A DNA stretch of 48,966 nucleotides from Alphaproteobacteria bacterium (GCA_030428565.1 JAUIDR010000023.1:1-48966), one strand, 5' to 3'. Numbered from the stretch's first letter, positions 35,171-44,668 are shown. The notes: generated by a model not told the origin, from the sequence alone. Numbers and translations are program-made.

Positions 35171-35600
35171 GAGCAGCCAATTGTTGCTTCAGACTATCCA
35201 GGTCACCCAAAACCCACAAACGAGCAATCGCGAGCTTAGGCCCTTCTTGTTCTGATAGGGCGACGGTATCCATCTCAAAGAAGGCGGCCCCAGACCAGCT
35301 TAGATACCGGTCAGTCGATGCGACCCCAAGCAGGGGCCCTTGCTGGCGTCCACCAAACCGCATGCGTGCTGCAACGCGCTGATCTTGGCTCACCATATCC
35401 AGGATGTCACATCGATAGTCTGCCAAGGCTGCGTGAACGCCCCGCATATAGTTCAAAAAGCCATCGACGCCAATTTTCTCGGGGCCCAGCGAGCCACGGA
35501 AACGAAAATCAGGACTTAGGATGTCCCAGGCGACCGAGTCATCAGCTTGGTTCCATAGCTGGTGATAGAAGCGCTGTACCAAGGCCTCTGCATGGTTCAT
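35166..35600 (-). CDS. SnoaL-like / NTF2-fold protein
   Basis: 144 residues. The pattern AEALVQRFYHQLWNQAD.....DILSPDFRFRGSLGPEKIGVDGFLNYMRGVHAALADYRCDI followed by a beta-rich half (RVAARMRFGGRQQG) is that of SnoaL-like polyketide cyclase/ester cyclase family members with a cone-shaped NTF2 fold. The family has varied or no enzymatic roles. The start at 35600 was preferred to 35606 because AGGGGG would sit directly against the first ATG but 6 nt from the second. Confidence 0.8.
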   Translation of the reverse strand: MNHAEALVQRFYHQLWNQADDSVAWDILSPDFRFRGSLGPEKIGVDGFLNYMRGVHAALADYRCDILDMVSQDQRVAARMRFGGRQQGPLLGVASTDRYLSWSGAAFFEMDTVALSEQEGPKLAIARLWVLGDLDSLKQQLAAP

Positions 35601-35661
35601 GCCCATCCCCCTAATGGCCTGTTAGGCCGCTCGCAACCAAATAAAAGGCCGACGTCCCAAC

Positions 35662-35826
35662 CTAATTCGAGGCGTCGCGGCGCTCGTCTTCATCGTCGAA
35701 TAGGATGCGTTGAGCGGCGCCGTCCAAATCCTCATATTGGCCGTTCTTGAGGCTCCACAAAAAGGCAGCCAGCCCGAGCCCACCCAAGAACAGGGCGATG
35801 GGAACCAGGATAAGCAAACCATTCAT
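35662..35826 (-). CDS. ccoS: cbb3 oxidase assembly protein CcoS
   Basis: 54 residues: one membrane helix (LLILVPIALFLGGLGLAAFLW), then the family hallmark SLKNGQYEDLDGAAQRILFDDED. CcoS/FixS is needed for cofactor insertion into cbb3 cytochrome oxidase. The ATG at 35826 has AAAGGAGG 8 nt upstream; a nearby ATG at 35822 is in another frame. It is the last gene of ccoGHIS, 42 bp after ccoI. Confidence 0.95.
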   Translation of the reverse strand: MNGLLILVPIALFLGGLGLAAFLWSLKNGQYEDLDGAAQRILFDDEDERRDASN

Positions 35827-35868
35827 AACCGCGCCTCCTTTAGGCCTTTTCGCGCACTAGCCATTAGC

Positions 35869-38331
35869 TCACGCCGCCTTGCCACTGCCAAACCAAGCCC
35901 CGTTCGGCGCGTTCGACTTACGCTCGCTAGGCCTGGGTAGCGCGGGCAATGGCCGGGCTTGATCCAGATCGACCGGCGAAAACGAGCGCGGCAAACCGGC
36001 TTTCATCCAGTTCAAGCGCATGGCATTCGCCACTACCACAATAGAAGACCCGGACATGGCGATGGCCGCAATCAGAGGCGTCACGAAGCCCAAGACCGCC
36101 AGCGGCACCGCGATCATATTATACAAAACCGCGATGGCAAAATTCTGCTGCACCACGCGACGGGTCTTGCGGGCCAGATCAATCGTAAAGGGCAGCGCCG
36201 CCAGGCTTTGACGGGTCAAGACAACATCCGCCGCTGCGCGCCCTACATCGCTGGCCGCCGCCGCTGCGATAGAGGCATGGCCCTGCGCCAGAGCGGGTGC
36301 GTCGTTCAGACCGTCGCCGACCATTAAGACCCGGTGGCCTTGCTGACTGAGCGCTGCCACAGCATCCAGTTTGTCCGATGGGCTGACCTGAGCCCTCCAA
36401 GCGCCGACCTTGAGCGCCTGCGCGACCTGGCGAACAGCAAAGTCCTGATCACCCGATAAGATTTGAGGCGCAAATCCGCGGTTCTGCAACCAAGCGACGC
36501 CGGCTGCGGCGCCCTCTTGCAAGTCTTGATCAAGCTGATAGGCGCTATACCCCTGCCCTTCTTGGGCAAAGGCGAGCTGGATGCGCGCAAAATCGGCAGA
36601 CTGCGCCAGGCGTGGACACAGCTCAGCCACCCAAGCCGGGCGCCCCAAACGCAAGCGCTGGCCCTGCCATTGGGCTTTAATGCCCAAGCCGGGTTCTTCG
36701 CGCAAATCGTCCAGCTTTGGTAAGTCTTTCTTGTCTCCGTCTTTGGGCTGGAGGCAGCGTTGCAAGGCCTTGGAAGCCGGATGGCTTGAACCTTCCACCA
36801 TGGCCAGCATCAAGGCGCGTTGAGCAGCCTCCTCGCTGATGGGGAAGGCCAACGGATCGGCTTTGGTCAATGTGCCGGTCTTATCCAAGATAACCCGATC
36901 CGCTTCAGCCAAGCGCTCAATCGCTGAGCCGTCCTTGACCATAACGCCGTTACGAAACAGGCGCGCCGAGGCCACCACTTGCGCCACGGGCACAGCTAGG
37001 CCCAGCGCACAAGGGCAGGTGATAATCAGCACCGCGATGGCGACATATAGGGCCTGGTACCAATCGCCTTGGGTGGCGACTAGCCAGCCCAAAAAGGCCA
37101 AGGCCGCAAGCAGATGCACGGCGGGCGCATAGATGCGCGCGGCACGATCGGCCAAACGCACATAGGGGCCCTTGCCCTTTTCTGCGGCTTCCATCATGGC
37201 CATGATTTCAGCCATGAACGAGGTCTGGGCGCTGCTCTCTGCCTCGACATCCAAGGTGCCGTTCAGTACCAGCACGCCCGCTTGCAGGCTCTGGCCCTGT
37301 GTAGCAGCGACCGGCGCGCTTTCTCCGGTCACAATGGACAGATCCAGATCGCTCGCCCCGCCAAGCACCCGCGCATCAACCGGCAGACGATCGCCCGCAC
37401 GCACGCGCAGCCGCTGGCCGGGCTGGACCTCATCGACCTGCACAACGCTGACCTGGCCATCTTCACCCAGCAGCCGCGCCGTTCGCGCCGCCATGCGTGA
37501 GAGCGTCGAGACCGCGCTCAAGGCGCGCCTGCGCATCAGGTGATCCAGGTAGCGCCCGATCAACAAGAAGAACATGAGACTAAGCGCGGCGTCGAAATAA
37601 GCGTGCTCGCCGCCGGTTAGGGCTTCATAGAGGCTAAGCCCCAGCGCCAACAAGATCGCCAAGCTGATTGGCACATCCATATTGAGCTGACGCTTCGATA
37701 GGGCGCGCCAGGCTGAAGCGAAAAAGATGCGCCCCGAGACCGCCGATGACGGGATGGCAATCAGCCCAGAAATCAGGTGAAAGAGCTGGTTGGTAGCAGG
37801 GTCTGTGCCCGCCCAGTTGGCCACCGACATGAGCATAACGTTGGAGGCGGCAAAACCCGCCACCCCTAGCGCGATCAAAAGGTTGCGCCCTTCGCGGTCC
37901 TTGCCGTCGTCCGCAGCGCTCAAATCCAAAGGCTGGGCTTCAAAACCCAGCGCCTCAATAGCCGATTGCAGGGTCACGGCGGCAAGCGTTGACGGTCGCC
38001 ATATCACCCGCACCCGTTTCAGCGACAGGTTTGCGCGCGCGCTGTCGACACCCTCCAGGCCGCCAAGGCCCCGCTCGAGGGTCTGGATGCACGAAGCGCA
38101 GTGCATGCTGGGCACCAGAAAATCGATCTGCCACTGCGCGTTGTTATCGTCTCCAGAATCGATTTTAGGATCGACTTTCGAATTCTGGCCGCCGGCCTCC
38201 TTGGGATCCAGCTTGCGGGCCTGGGCCATCAGCGCCTGATTGTGCTCCTGGCTCAAGGCGTCCAAAGCCCGATCCGGCGCGCTCAGGGCCTCCAGCTCTA
38301 GGCCGCTGGGTTTGAGGGCACAGCAGCTCAT
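35869..38331 (-). CDS. ccoI: Copper-exporting-type P1B ATPase for cbb3 oxidase assembly
   Basis: 820 residues. It delivers copper for the CuB centre of cbb3 oxidase (FixI/CcoI). Order: Cys-containing N-terminus (MSCCAL), heavy-metal domain with SMHCASCIQTL at about 75-85, eight membrane helices, actuator motif TGES, CPC in IITCPCALGLAVP (metal-binding helix), phosphorylation site DKTGTLT, a P/N-domain SSHPASKAL motif, and hinge MVGDGLNDAPAL. It overlaps ccoH by 4 bp (ATGA). The long N-terminus before the metal domain and the CASC rather than GMxCxxC context are typical of CcoI. Confidence 0.95.
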   Translation of the reverse strand: MSCCALKPSGLELEALSAPDRALDALSQEHNQALMAQARKLDPKEAGGQNSKVDPKIDSGDDNNAQWQIDFLVPSMHCASCIQTLERGLGGLEGVDSARANLSLKRVRVIWRPSTLAAVTLQSAIEALGFEAQPLDLSAADDGKDREGRNLLIALGVAGFAASNVMLMSVANWAGTDPATNQLFHLISGLIAIPSSAVSGRIFFASAWRALSKRQLNMDVPISLAILLALGLSLYEALTGGEHAYFDAALSLMFFLLIGRYLDHLMRRRALSAVSTLSRMAARTARLLGEDGQVSVVQVDEVQPGQRLRVRAGDRLPVDARVLGGASDLDLSIVTGESAPVAATQGQSLQAGVLVLNGTLDVEAESSAQTSFMAEIMAMMEAAEKGKGPYVRLADRAARIYAPAVHLLAALAFLGWLVATQGDWYQALYVAIAVLIITCPCALGLAVPVAQVVASARLFRNGVMVKDGSAIERLAEADRVILDKTGTLTKADPLAFPISEEAAQRALMLAMVEGSSHPASKALQRCLQPKDGDKKDLPKLDDLREEPGLGIKAQWQGQRLRLGRPAWVAELCPRLAQSADFARIQLAFAQEGQGYSAYQLDQDLQEGAAAGVAWLQNRGFAPQILSGDQDFAVRQVAQALKVGAWRAQVSPSDKLDAVAALSQQGHRVLMVGDGLNDAPALAQGHASIAAAAASDVGRAAADVVLTRQSLAALPFTIDLARKTRRVVQQNFAIAVLYNMIAVPLAVLGFVTPLIAAIAMSGSSIVVVANAMRLNWMKAGLPRSFSPVDLDQARPLPALPRPSERKSNAPNGAWFGSGKAA

Positions 38332-38861
38332 TGCAACACGCCAACCCCATTTTCACGCACAAACAGCCGTAAATCGCGACGGTACATTTGCCCGTCGTCG
38401 CTGGTCGCTTCGATGGCGATCGCCCAAAGACCGGGCTCCAGAACCTGAGCGCTGGCCAGATCACCCGACGCGTCGGGCGTCAAAACCAAGGTCATGTCCG
38501 ACTGTTCGTTAGCCGGGCGCCCAATTTTGGCCGTGGCGGCTTGGAAGGCCTGGCGTTGGCCTTGGTCGTCAAAAACATTGAACCGCATGGTGCCAGCTTG
38601 ATAGCCAAAATCGCTATGCCAGTTGAGCGCCGCTTGCGCACGCGCCTCGGCCAGCTTTTCATTGAAGACCTGGCCTTCAACATAGGCCGATTTGACGACC
38701 AAGCCGGTCCAATTACGGTTCGCCAACACCGCCATAAACACATTCACAGCGATGATGATCGAGAAGAAAGTCAGAACCAGCACCAAGACCCAACGCGCCA
38801 TGCGGCGGTTTTCGGCTGCAAGTTCGGTGTCCAAAATGCGGGACTCGCGGACCTGTGACAT
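38328..38861 (-). CDS. ccoH: FixH/CcoH family cbb3 oxidase assembly protein
   Basis: 177 residues. One N-terminal membrane helix (WVLVLVLTFFSIIIAVNVFMAVLA) followed by NRNWTGLVVKSAYVEGQVFNEKL, the FixH signature, and a periplasmic beta-rich domain. It works with CcoI and remains associated with the oxidase. AAGGAAGGA precedes the ATG. Its stop overlaps the ccoI start (ATGA), so translation is coupled; it begins 21 bp after ccoG. Confidence 0.94.
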   Translation of the reverse strand: MSQVRESRILDTELAAENRRMARWVLVLVLTFFSIIIAVNVFMAVLANRNWTGLVVKSAYVEGQVFNEKLAEARAQAALNWHSDFGYQAGTMRFNVFDDQGQRQAFQAATAKIGRPANEQSDMTLVLTPDASGDLASAQVLEPGLWAIAIEATSDDGQMYRRDLRLFVRENGVGVLQ

Positions 38862-38882
38862 GAGGCAATCCTTCCTTGAAGC

Positions 38883-40658
38883 TTAAGGGTTGGGGCGTTC
38901 AAATTTTGCGGCTTCCAGGGTCAGCTCATCGCTGCCCGCATCCTTCAGCACAAAGTTGAAGTTGTTGGGCGCCGTCGCTGCCGCCTGCTTATCCAAGCGC
39001 AAGTGCAGGTCAAAGGTCGCCACTTCATCGGCCCGCACCTCAAGCACCAGGCTGGGCGACCAGTTTGGATCTTGCCCGCCACTTAGCAAAGGCGAATAAA
39101 GCTCGGCGCCTTCGAGCCCCTCGACCAACAGCTCGAACTGGCGCGGCGAGGCTAGCATGTTGGCTACCTTGACCTCATAGCCATTTCGGATCGAGCCATC
39201 CGACAGCTTGACAAACAGCGGATTGCGATCGTGGTTAACGTTGAGATCCAGGCGATCACGGGTCATCAGCGCCCCCAAAAGCCCCAGGCCGATCGCAGCA
39301 TAAACCGCGATGTAAATCAGGGTCCGCAAACGGAAGAAGCTGGCAAGTGTGGTGTGGCTGAGTTTATCGCTGAGGCCGCCCGCTGCGTCGCGAACATTGC
39401 TTGGCACAAGGTTCGACAAATCCCAGCCGTGCCCTTTGTCGTCGTCCTTGATCGGCGTCGCCCCGGCCAGCAGCATATTGGAATTATAGGATTCCAGCGT
39501 GGCGTAGCTAATCAACCCGCGCGGTTGCCCCAACTTGTCCATGATACCGTTACACGCATCAATGCAGAGCGCACAGGTGATGCACTCGAGTTGCAGGCCA
39601 TCGCGGATGTCGATGCCTTGTGGGCAGACCGCCACACAGGCGTTGCAGTCCACGCAATCTCCCAGGGTGTTGGCTTCAGCGCGCTTACGGTGTTTGCCGC
39701 GCGGTTCTCCGCGCCAGTCGTTGTAGGTGACGATCAGCGATTTATCGTCCAGCATAGCCGCTTGAATACGCGGCCAGGGGCACATGTAGGTACAGACCTG
39801 CTCGCGCATCAGTCCACCCAGCGAGTAGGTGGTGCCGGTCAAGACAGCAATGGTGCCGTAAGCCGCCCAGGCGGCCTGCCCGGTGACCAGATCGGCTGCC
39901 AATTGCGGCGCATCGGCGAAATAGAAGACCCAGGCACCGCCGGTCGCCACAGAAATCGCCAGCCAAATTGCGTGCTTGATGACCTTTTTGCTGACCTTCG
40001 AGGCCACCCAAGGCGCCTTGTCTAGTTTAATGCGAGCATTACGGTCGCCTTCGATGAAGCGCTCGATGACCAAAAACAGATCGACCCAGACCGTTTGTGG
40101 GCAAGTATAGCCGCACCAAGCGCGCCCCGCGATCGATGTCACCAAAAACAGTCCGATGCCAGCCATGACCAGCATGCCCGCGACGAAGAAGAATTCCTGG
40201 GGCCAAATTTCGATGGAGAAAAAGAAAAAGCGGCGATTAACCAGATCCACCAGTACAGCCTGGTCGGGCGCATAAGAGCCCCGGTCAAAGCGAAGCCAGG
40301 GCGTGATGTAATAGATGCCCAAGGTTAGGGCCATGACCCACCACTTGAGATTTCTATAAAAGCCCTGGACCCGGCGCGGATAGATTTTTTCGCGCGGGGC
40401 ATAGAGTGGCATCTCGTGCGGCGGCTCACCGGGAATGCCGGTTGGCCGCTTTGGGGGCTTTGAGGGCTTGGGCACCTGAGCTTCTTGGGGCGCCTGAGCT
40501 TCTTGCGGTGCCTGGGGCTTGTTGTGCACGGGCTCGGGGCCGTCAGCAACACCCCCGCCTTCTGCAGGTGACTGCGCCTTGGTATCGGTTGCAGCGTCGC
40601 CGGGGGACGCCGCGCTATCGTCCGCGGAAGACTGCGGGTTTGTTCGAAACTCTGACAA
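38883..40658 (-). CDS. ccoG: CcoG (RdxB/FixG) ferredoxin-like membrane protein
   Basis: 591 residues; the family is usually about 470-520. It reduces Cu(II) to Cu(I) for cbb3 assembly. Features: membrane helices, GRAWCGYTCPQTVWVDLF, two [4Fe-4S] motifs CVDCNACVAVCPQG and CITCALCIDACN, and a C-terminal Ig-like periplasmic domain. The start is TTG 40658, with AGGAG 7 nt upstream; the first in-frame ATG would fall after the N-terminal extension. That extension (about 75 residues) is Pro/Ala/Gln-rich with an in-frame 18-bp repeat (units at 40471, 40489, 40507) encoding a PQEAQ-type repeat, likely disordered. It is first of ccoGHIS. Confidence 0.94.
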   Translation of the reverse strand: MSEFRTNPQSSADDSAASPGDAATDTKAQSPAEGGGVADGPEPVHNKPQAPQEAQAPQEAQVPKPSKPPKRPTGIPGEPPHEMPLYAPREKIYPRRVQGFYRNLKWWVMALTLGIYYITPWLRFDRGSYAPDQAVLVDLVNRRFFFFSIEIWPQEFFFVAGMLVMAGIGLFLVTSIAGRAWCGYTCPQTVWVDLFLVIERFIEGDRNARIKLDKAPWVASKVSKKVIKHAIWLAISVATGGAWVFYFADAPQLAADLVTGQAAWAAYGTIAVLTGTTYSLGGLMREQVCTYMCPWPRIQAAMLDDKSLIVTYNDWRGEPRGKHRKRAEANTLGDCVDCNACVAVCPQGIDIRDGLQLECITCALCIDACNGIMDKLGQPRGLISYATLESYNSNMLLAGATPIKDDDKGHGWDLSNLVPSNVRDAAGGLSDKLSHTTLASFFRLRTLIYIAVYAAIGLGLLGALMTRDRLDLNVNHDRNPLFVKLSDGSIRNGYEVKVANMLASPRQFELLVEGLEGAELYSPLLSGGQDPNWSPSLVLEVRADEVATFDLHLRLDKQAAATAPNNFNFVLKDAGSDELTLEAAKFERPNP

Positions 40659-40738
40659 GGCAAAGCTCCTTGAGTTGCCCCTGTTTGCACCGCGCGATGG
40701 AGAGAGGGTACGGCGTCACAGGTGGCGAATTAACAGGG

Positions 40739-40764
40739 AAAAGCGCCCCCATTGCAGGGGGCGC
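40739..40764 (-). terminator. Strong GC-rich hairpin with short T-run between ccoP and ccoG
   Basis: On the minus strand, GCGCCCCC (40764-40757) pairs with GGGGGCGC (40750-40743) across a 6-nt loop and is followed by TTTT. It lies in the 134-bp gap after ccoP. With only four T it may act as a partial terminator or as an mRNA 3'-end stabiliser, setting oxidase subunits above the assembly proteins. Confidence 0.75.
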
Positions 40765-40792
40765 CTTGAGGAGGAAGGGACAAGCCCATTTC

Positions 40793-41665
40793 TTATTGGC
40801 CGCCGCCCAGTCCGTGGACGTAGACAGCCAATTGCTTGACAGCCAGGCTGCCAAGACGAGGCTCCCAGGCGGGCATAACGCCGTGCTTGGGTAGGTTGAC
40901 TTGGGCCACAATGTCGGCCTTGCTGCCGCCATAGAGCCATAGCGCATCGTTCAATGCAGGCGCACCAGCGACAGGATCACCTTGGCCGTCATTGCCGTGA
41001 CAAGCCGAGCATTCATCTTCAAAGATGGTCTGGCCTTGATCCGCAGCGGCGCTGTCGTGGGGTTGACCAGACAGCTTGAGAACGAATTCGGCAACCTGGT
41101 TGATTTGTGCGCCATCTAAGAACTCGTCGCGTCCAAAGGCGGGCATTTCACCAAAGCGGGTGTCGTCGTCCTCTTCAGCACGCACGCCATGGGCAATGGT
41201 GTCGAGGATGATCTCCAGCTCACCGCCCCAAATCCAATCATCGTCATTGAGGTTAGGATAGCCGGGACCGCCTTGCGCACCCGAGCCGTGACACTGAGAG
41301 CAGTTCACCTTGAACAAAGACTCGCCCCCTGCAACCGCAAAACGCAGCATGTCAGGATCCTGGCGGATCTCGTCCAGGCTCGCCGCCTCCAGCTTGGCAT
41401 ACATGCCATCACGCTGTTGGGCGACCGCGGCCAGCTCTTCTTGCAGCTTACCACGATTGGTCTCGCCCGACAGACCTGGCGTGTTGCCATTCAGCAATGG
41501 AATGGCCGGAAACCAGACCATATAGCCGATGGAAAAGGCGATGGTGGCGTAGAAGATCCACAGCCACCAACGCGGCAACGGGTTGTTCAGTTCTTTGATG
41601 CCGTCCCACTCATGGCCCGTGGTCTCGACACCGGATAGTTCGTCGATTTGACGTTCATCACTCAT
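40793..41665 (-). CDS. ccoP: cbb3-type cytochrome c oxidase diheme subunit III
   Basis: 290 residues. A membrane helix at about 33-53 (WWLWIFYATIAFSIGYMVWF), then two cytochrome c domains with haem sites CSQCH (C122, C125, H126) and CSACH (C219, C222, H223). It passes electrons from the cytochrome bc1 pool to CcoO and CcoN. The start at 41665 (MSDERQ) has AAGGA 8 nt upstream; ATG 41674 would sit on top of that site. It overlaps ccoQ by 8 bp. Confidence 0.96.
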   Translation of the reverse strand: MSDERQIDELSGVETTGHEWDGIKELNNPLPRWWLWIFYATIAFSIGYMVWFPAIPLLNGNTPGLSGETNRGKLQEELAAVAQQRDGMYAKLEAASLDEIRQDPDMLRFAVAGGESLFKVNCSQCHGSGAQGGPGYPNLNDDDWIWGGELEIILDTIAHGVRAEEDDDTRFGEMPAFGRDEFLDGAQINQVAEFVLKLSGQPHDSAAADQGQTIFEDECSACHGNDGQGDPVAGAPALNDALWLYGGSKADIVAQVNLPKHGVMPAWEPRLGSLAVKQLAVYVHGLGGGQ

Positions 41666-41819
41666 GGTGGTCATCCTTCTTCAGAGGAATTTGGGCGGCT
41701 TCGTCGAACTGTTGTTGGCGTCCTGGCCACAGCGTTAGCACGACCACTCCAACAAAAAAGACGAACAAGAACAACAATCCCCAGCTATCTGCAAATTGTC
41801 TTAGGAAGTCATAAGTCAT
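41658..41819 (-). CDS. ccoQ: cbb3 oxidase subunit CcoQ
   Basis: 53 residues: MTYDFLRQFADSW, one helix (LLFLFVFFVGVVVLTLW), then PGRQQQFDEAAQIPLKKDD, the usual RP(G)xxxxxxEAAxIPFxDD tail. CcoQ stabilises the oxidase complex. It starts 9 bp after ccoO and overlaps the ccoP start by 8 bp, so translation is coupled. Confidence 0.95.
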   Translation of the reverse strand: MTYDFLRQFADSWGLLFLFVFFVGVVVLTLWPGRQQQFDEAAQIPLKKDDHHE

Positions 41820-41828
41820 CGTGGCCTC

Positions 41829-42560
41829 CTATCGCAGGTTTTCGGTTTCGTTGTACAAGTCGAAATCGACCAGTGTTCCAAGCATTTGCAAATAAGCAAC
41901 CAGCGCATCCATCTCTGAAATCATGTCAGGATTTCCATCAAAGTTGCGAACACTTGCTTTTGCGTACCGTTCTTGGAAAGCATCGTAGTCGGAATCGGGG
42001 TCGACCTGGGTCTCCAAGTCAGCCATTGCGTTTGCAATCATGTCCTCGCTGTAGGGCACGCCCACGACCGCATTGGCCTTCAGGTGGCCAGCGATATCGG
42101 CGTAGTGCAACTCGGTTTTGGCCAAGAAGCTGTAGGAGGGCATGATGCTCTCGGGCACGACGTCGCTGGGCTCGATCAGGTGTTGGGTGTGCCATTCATC
42201 TGAATAGCGGCCGCCCACACGCGCCAAGTCCGGCCCAGTCCGCTTAGAGCCCCACTGGAAGGGGTGGTCAAACATGCTCTCTGCTGCCAGCGAGTAGTGA
42301 CCGTAGCGCTCCACCTCATCGCGGAAAGGACGGATCATCTGCGAGTGGCAAACATAGCAGCCTTCGCGGATGTAGATATTACGTCCAGCCAGCTCCAAGG
42401 GGGTGTAGGGCCGCATGCCCTCCACCTTTTCAATGGTGTTCTTCAAGAAGAACAGAGGGACAATCTCGACGATGCCGCCGATTGTGACCACCAGCAAGGA
42501 GACGACCAGCAACAGAGTTGCGCGGCGTTCCAAGATTTTGTGCTTATCAATAAAAGCCAT
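41829..42560 (-). CDS. ccoO: cbb3-type cytochrome c oxidase monoheme subunit II
   Basis: 243 residues. An N-terminal membrane anchor ([23 protein letters not shown]) is followed by a periplasmic cytochrome c domain with CYVCH (C68, C71, H72) in [26 protein letters not shown], and the distal Met region [10 protein letters not shown]. The ATG at 42560 has AAAGGA 8 nt upstream and follows ccoN by 12 bp. Confidence 0.97.
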   Translation of the reverse strand: MAFIDKHKILERRATLLLVVSLLVVTIGGIVEIVPLFFLKNTIEKVEGMRPYTPLELAGRNIYIREGCYVCHSQMIRPFRDEVERYGHYSLAAESMFDHPFQWGSKRTGPDLARVGGRYSDEWHTQHLIEPSDVVPESIMPSYSFLAKTELHYADIAGHLKANAVVGVPYSEDMIANAMADLETQVDPDSDYDAFQERYAKASVRNFDGNPDMISEMDALVAYLQMLGTLVDFDLYNETENLR

Positions 42561-42572
42561 GAGACAAATCCT

Positions 42573-44276
42573 TTATGCGATCGCCGCGTTGCCAGCTCCA
42601 GCACCCGCTACCGGGGCTGCGCTTGCATCGGTCTGTTGAGTAGAGCCACCGTCTTCTTGTTGATCCCAGGCACCGCCTCGAATTGTCATGAAGACGTTGA
42701 AAGCCATGAGCAAACCACCCAACAGGTAGAGCAGGCCGCCGACCATGCGCATGACATACTCAGGATGCAGCGCAGACACGGTGTCGATGAAGCTGTTCAC
42801 CAAGAAGCCTTGCGGATCGTATTCACGCCACATCAGACCTTGAGTGATGCCCGCGACCCACATAACCGCAGCGTAGATTACGATGCCGATGGTGGCCAGC
42901 CACAGGTGCCAGTTGACCAAACGCATGGAGTAAAGACGTGAGCGGTTCCAAAGCCGGGGGGTCAAGAAGTAGATCACGCCAAAGGAGATCATGCCGACCC
43001 AACCCAGAGCGCCTGAGTGTACGTGGCCAATGGTCCAGTCGGTATAGTGCGACAGGGAGTTGACGGACTTGATGGACATGACCGGGCCTTCGAAGGTGGA
43101 CATGCCGTAGAAAGCGATGGACAAGACGAACATGCGCAAAATGGGATCGGTGCGCAGCTTGTGCCAAGCGCCAGAAAGGGTCATGAGGCCGTTAATCATG
43201 CCGCCCCAAGAGGGCATCCACAACATGATGGAGAAGACCATACCCAAGGTCTGCGCCCAATCCGGCAATGCGGTGTAGTGCAGGTGGTGTGGGCCAGCCC
43301 AGATGTAGAGGAAGATCAGTGCCCAGAAGTGGATGATCGACAGGCGGTAGGAGTAGACAGGGCGATTGGCCTGCTTGGGCACGAAGTAGTACATCATGCC
43401 AAGAAAACCCGCTGTCAGGAAGAAGCCCACGGCGTTGTGCCCATACCACCACTGAACCAACGCATCTTGGACGCCCGCAAAGGCCGAATAGGACTTGATG
43501 CCCACGAAGGACACGGGAACGGCTAAGTTGTTGACCACGTGCAACATGGCCACCGTGACGATGAAGGCCAGATAGAACCAGTTGGCGACATAGATGTGCG
43601 GTTCTTTACGCTTGAACAAAGTGCCCAAGAAGACCAGCAGATAAGCCACCCAAACGATTGTGATCCAAAGATCGACGTACCACTCGGGCTCGGCGTATTC
43701 ACGCCCCTGGGTGATGCCCAAGATATAGCCGGTCGCCGCCAAAACGATAAAGAACTGATAGCCCCAGAAAACGAACCAAGGCAGAATACCGCCGAACAGC
43801 CGCGCGCCAGTGGTGCGCTGAACGACGTAAAAGCTGCTCATAATCAGCGCGTTACCGCCAAAGGCGAAAATCACCGCTGAGGTGTGCAACGGGCGCAGGC
43901 GACCAAAATTCAGCCAAGGCTCAATATTGAACTGCGGCCAGGCCAATTGCAGCGCGACCACCACGCCGACCAAAAGGCCCACGACGCCCCAGAAGGCCGT
44001 CGCCACCACGCCATAGCGAACCACGGTGTCGCTGTATTTTTCATTGACCCACAAAGGCGTGTTCTTTTTGGCAACGCCCTGCCAGCCCGATTTGGCTAAC
44101 GTGTCATTGCTCATTTCCTTTGCGGTGCCGCGAACGGCGAAGACCAGTGCCAAAACCAGCACCGCCCCGACCAACACGGCTTGTTGTACCAACAGGGGAT
44201 CGCTACTTCTAGCGACCGCCCCAAGCGCAAGGACCGCCAGTGCAGCGATCACAAGTGTTAAGAAGCCTGACTTCAC
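42573..44276 (-). CDS. ccoN: cbb3-type cytochrome c oxidase catalytic subunit I
   Basis: 567 residues from GTG 44276. Conserved haem and CuB regions are present: [59 protein letters not shown] and [12 protein letters not shown]. The protein reduces O2 with high affinity and pumps protons. GTG 44276 was selected because AAAGG lies 8 nt upstream; a TTG at 44336 would add 20 residues, and ATG 44114 has its Shine-Dalgarno too close. The N-terminus (about 70 residues) adds two membrane helices, as in some alphaproteobacterial CcoN. It is the first gene of ccoNOQP. Confidence 0.95.
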   Translation of the reverse strand: MKSGFLTLVIAALAVLALGAVARSSDPLLVQQAVLVGAVLVLALVFAVRGTAKEMSNDTLAKSGWQGVAKKNTPLWVNEKYSDTVVRYGVVATAFWGVVGLLVGVVVALQLAWPQFNIEPWLNFGRLRPLHTSAVIFAFGGNALIMSSFYVVQRTTGARLFGGILPWFVFWGYQFFIVLAATGYILGITQGREYAEPEWYVDLWITIVWVAYLLVFLGTLFKRKEPHIYVANWFYLAFIVTVAMLHVVNNLAVPVSFVGIKSYSAFAGVQDALVQWWYGHNAVGFFLTAGFLGMMYYFVPKQANRPVYSYRLSIIHFWALIFLYIWAGPHHLHYTALPDWAQTLGMVFSIMLWMPSWGGMINGLMTLSGAWHKLRTDPILRMFVLSIAFYGMSTFEGPVMSIKSVNSLSHYTDWTIGHVHSGALGWVGMISFGVIYFLTPRLWNRSRLYSMRLVNWHLWLATIGIVIYAAVMWVAGITQGLMWREYDPQGFLVNSFIDTVSALHPEYVMRMVGGLLYLLGGLLMAFNVFMTIRGGAWDQQEDGGSTQQTDASAAPVAGAGAGNAAIA

Positions 44277-44405
44277 GCGCCTAACCTTTCTGTTCTCATT
44301 GAAACCGTGTGCGCTCTTGCTTGCGCTTCCAGCCAAACGTTAACTGTCCCGTTTATTTTTCGGGATCCGCAGGCTAAAACCGCGCAAAGCGCCAGGTTTC
44401 CCGAC

Positions 44406-44447
44406 AGACTAGTTACTCTGCCGGGGGCCAGAATTGATGTAAGTCAA
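44406..44447 (-). promoter_or_regulatory. FNR/FixK box and -10 of the ccoN promoter
   Basis: TTGAT-GTAA-GTCAA (44434-44447) differs from the TTGAT-N4-ATCAA consensus by one base. On the minus strand 22 bp separate it from TAGTCT (44411-44406), a candidate -10. This places the box centre 41.5 bp before a start near 44399, the class II activator position. The same box-22 bp-TAGTCT layout precedes hemN. Confidence 0.82.
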
Positions 44448-44473
44448 GCGCCCCATCCGCATGAATGCGATAG

Positions 44474-44520
44474 TTGTCGCAGTATAAATGCTGAGTGATT
44501 ATTTTGTCGCAGCATAAATA
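44474..44520. repeat. Pair of 17-bp direct repeats upstream of ccoN
   Basis: TTGTCGCAGTATAAATG (44474-44490) and TTGTCGCAGCATAAATA (44504-44520) match at 15 of 17 positions and are spaced 30 bp apart, close to three helical turns. They lie between the regulator gene terminator and the ccoN FNR box, so they could bind a second regulator on one face of the helix. Confidence 0.7.
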
Positions 44521-44529
44521 CGCAAATAA

Positions 44530-44567
44530 AATACAAAACAAAACCGGCTGCATATATTTGCAGCCGG
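44530..44567 (-). terminator. Intrinsic terminator of the FNR/FixK-family gene
   Basis: CCGGCTGCA (44544-44552) pairs perfectly with TGCAGCCGG (44559-44567) around a 6-nt loop. On the minus strand the stem is followed by TTTTGTTTTGTATTTTA, a good U-rich tail. It separates the regulator from ccoN. Confidence 0.92.
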
Positions 44568-44668
44568 CTTCAAGTTGTTCACAACAAATTAAAATATCAA
44601 ATAATCATTACTTCAAATTCGCATCAGAAATTTCACATTTTACGCAAGAACAGTGCCGCAGCTTGGCG

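Noticed and set aside
35622-35822. 66-codon ORF starting with ATG 35822
   Set aside because: It is a frame-shifted shadow of ccoS, whose ATG at 35826 has the proper Shine-Dalgarno and gives the conserved CcoS sequence.
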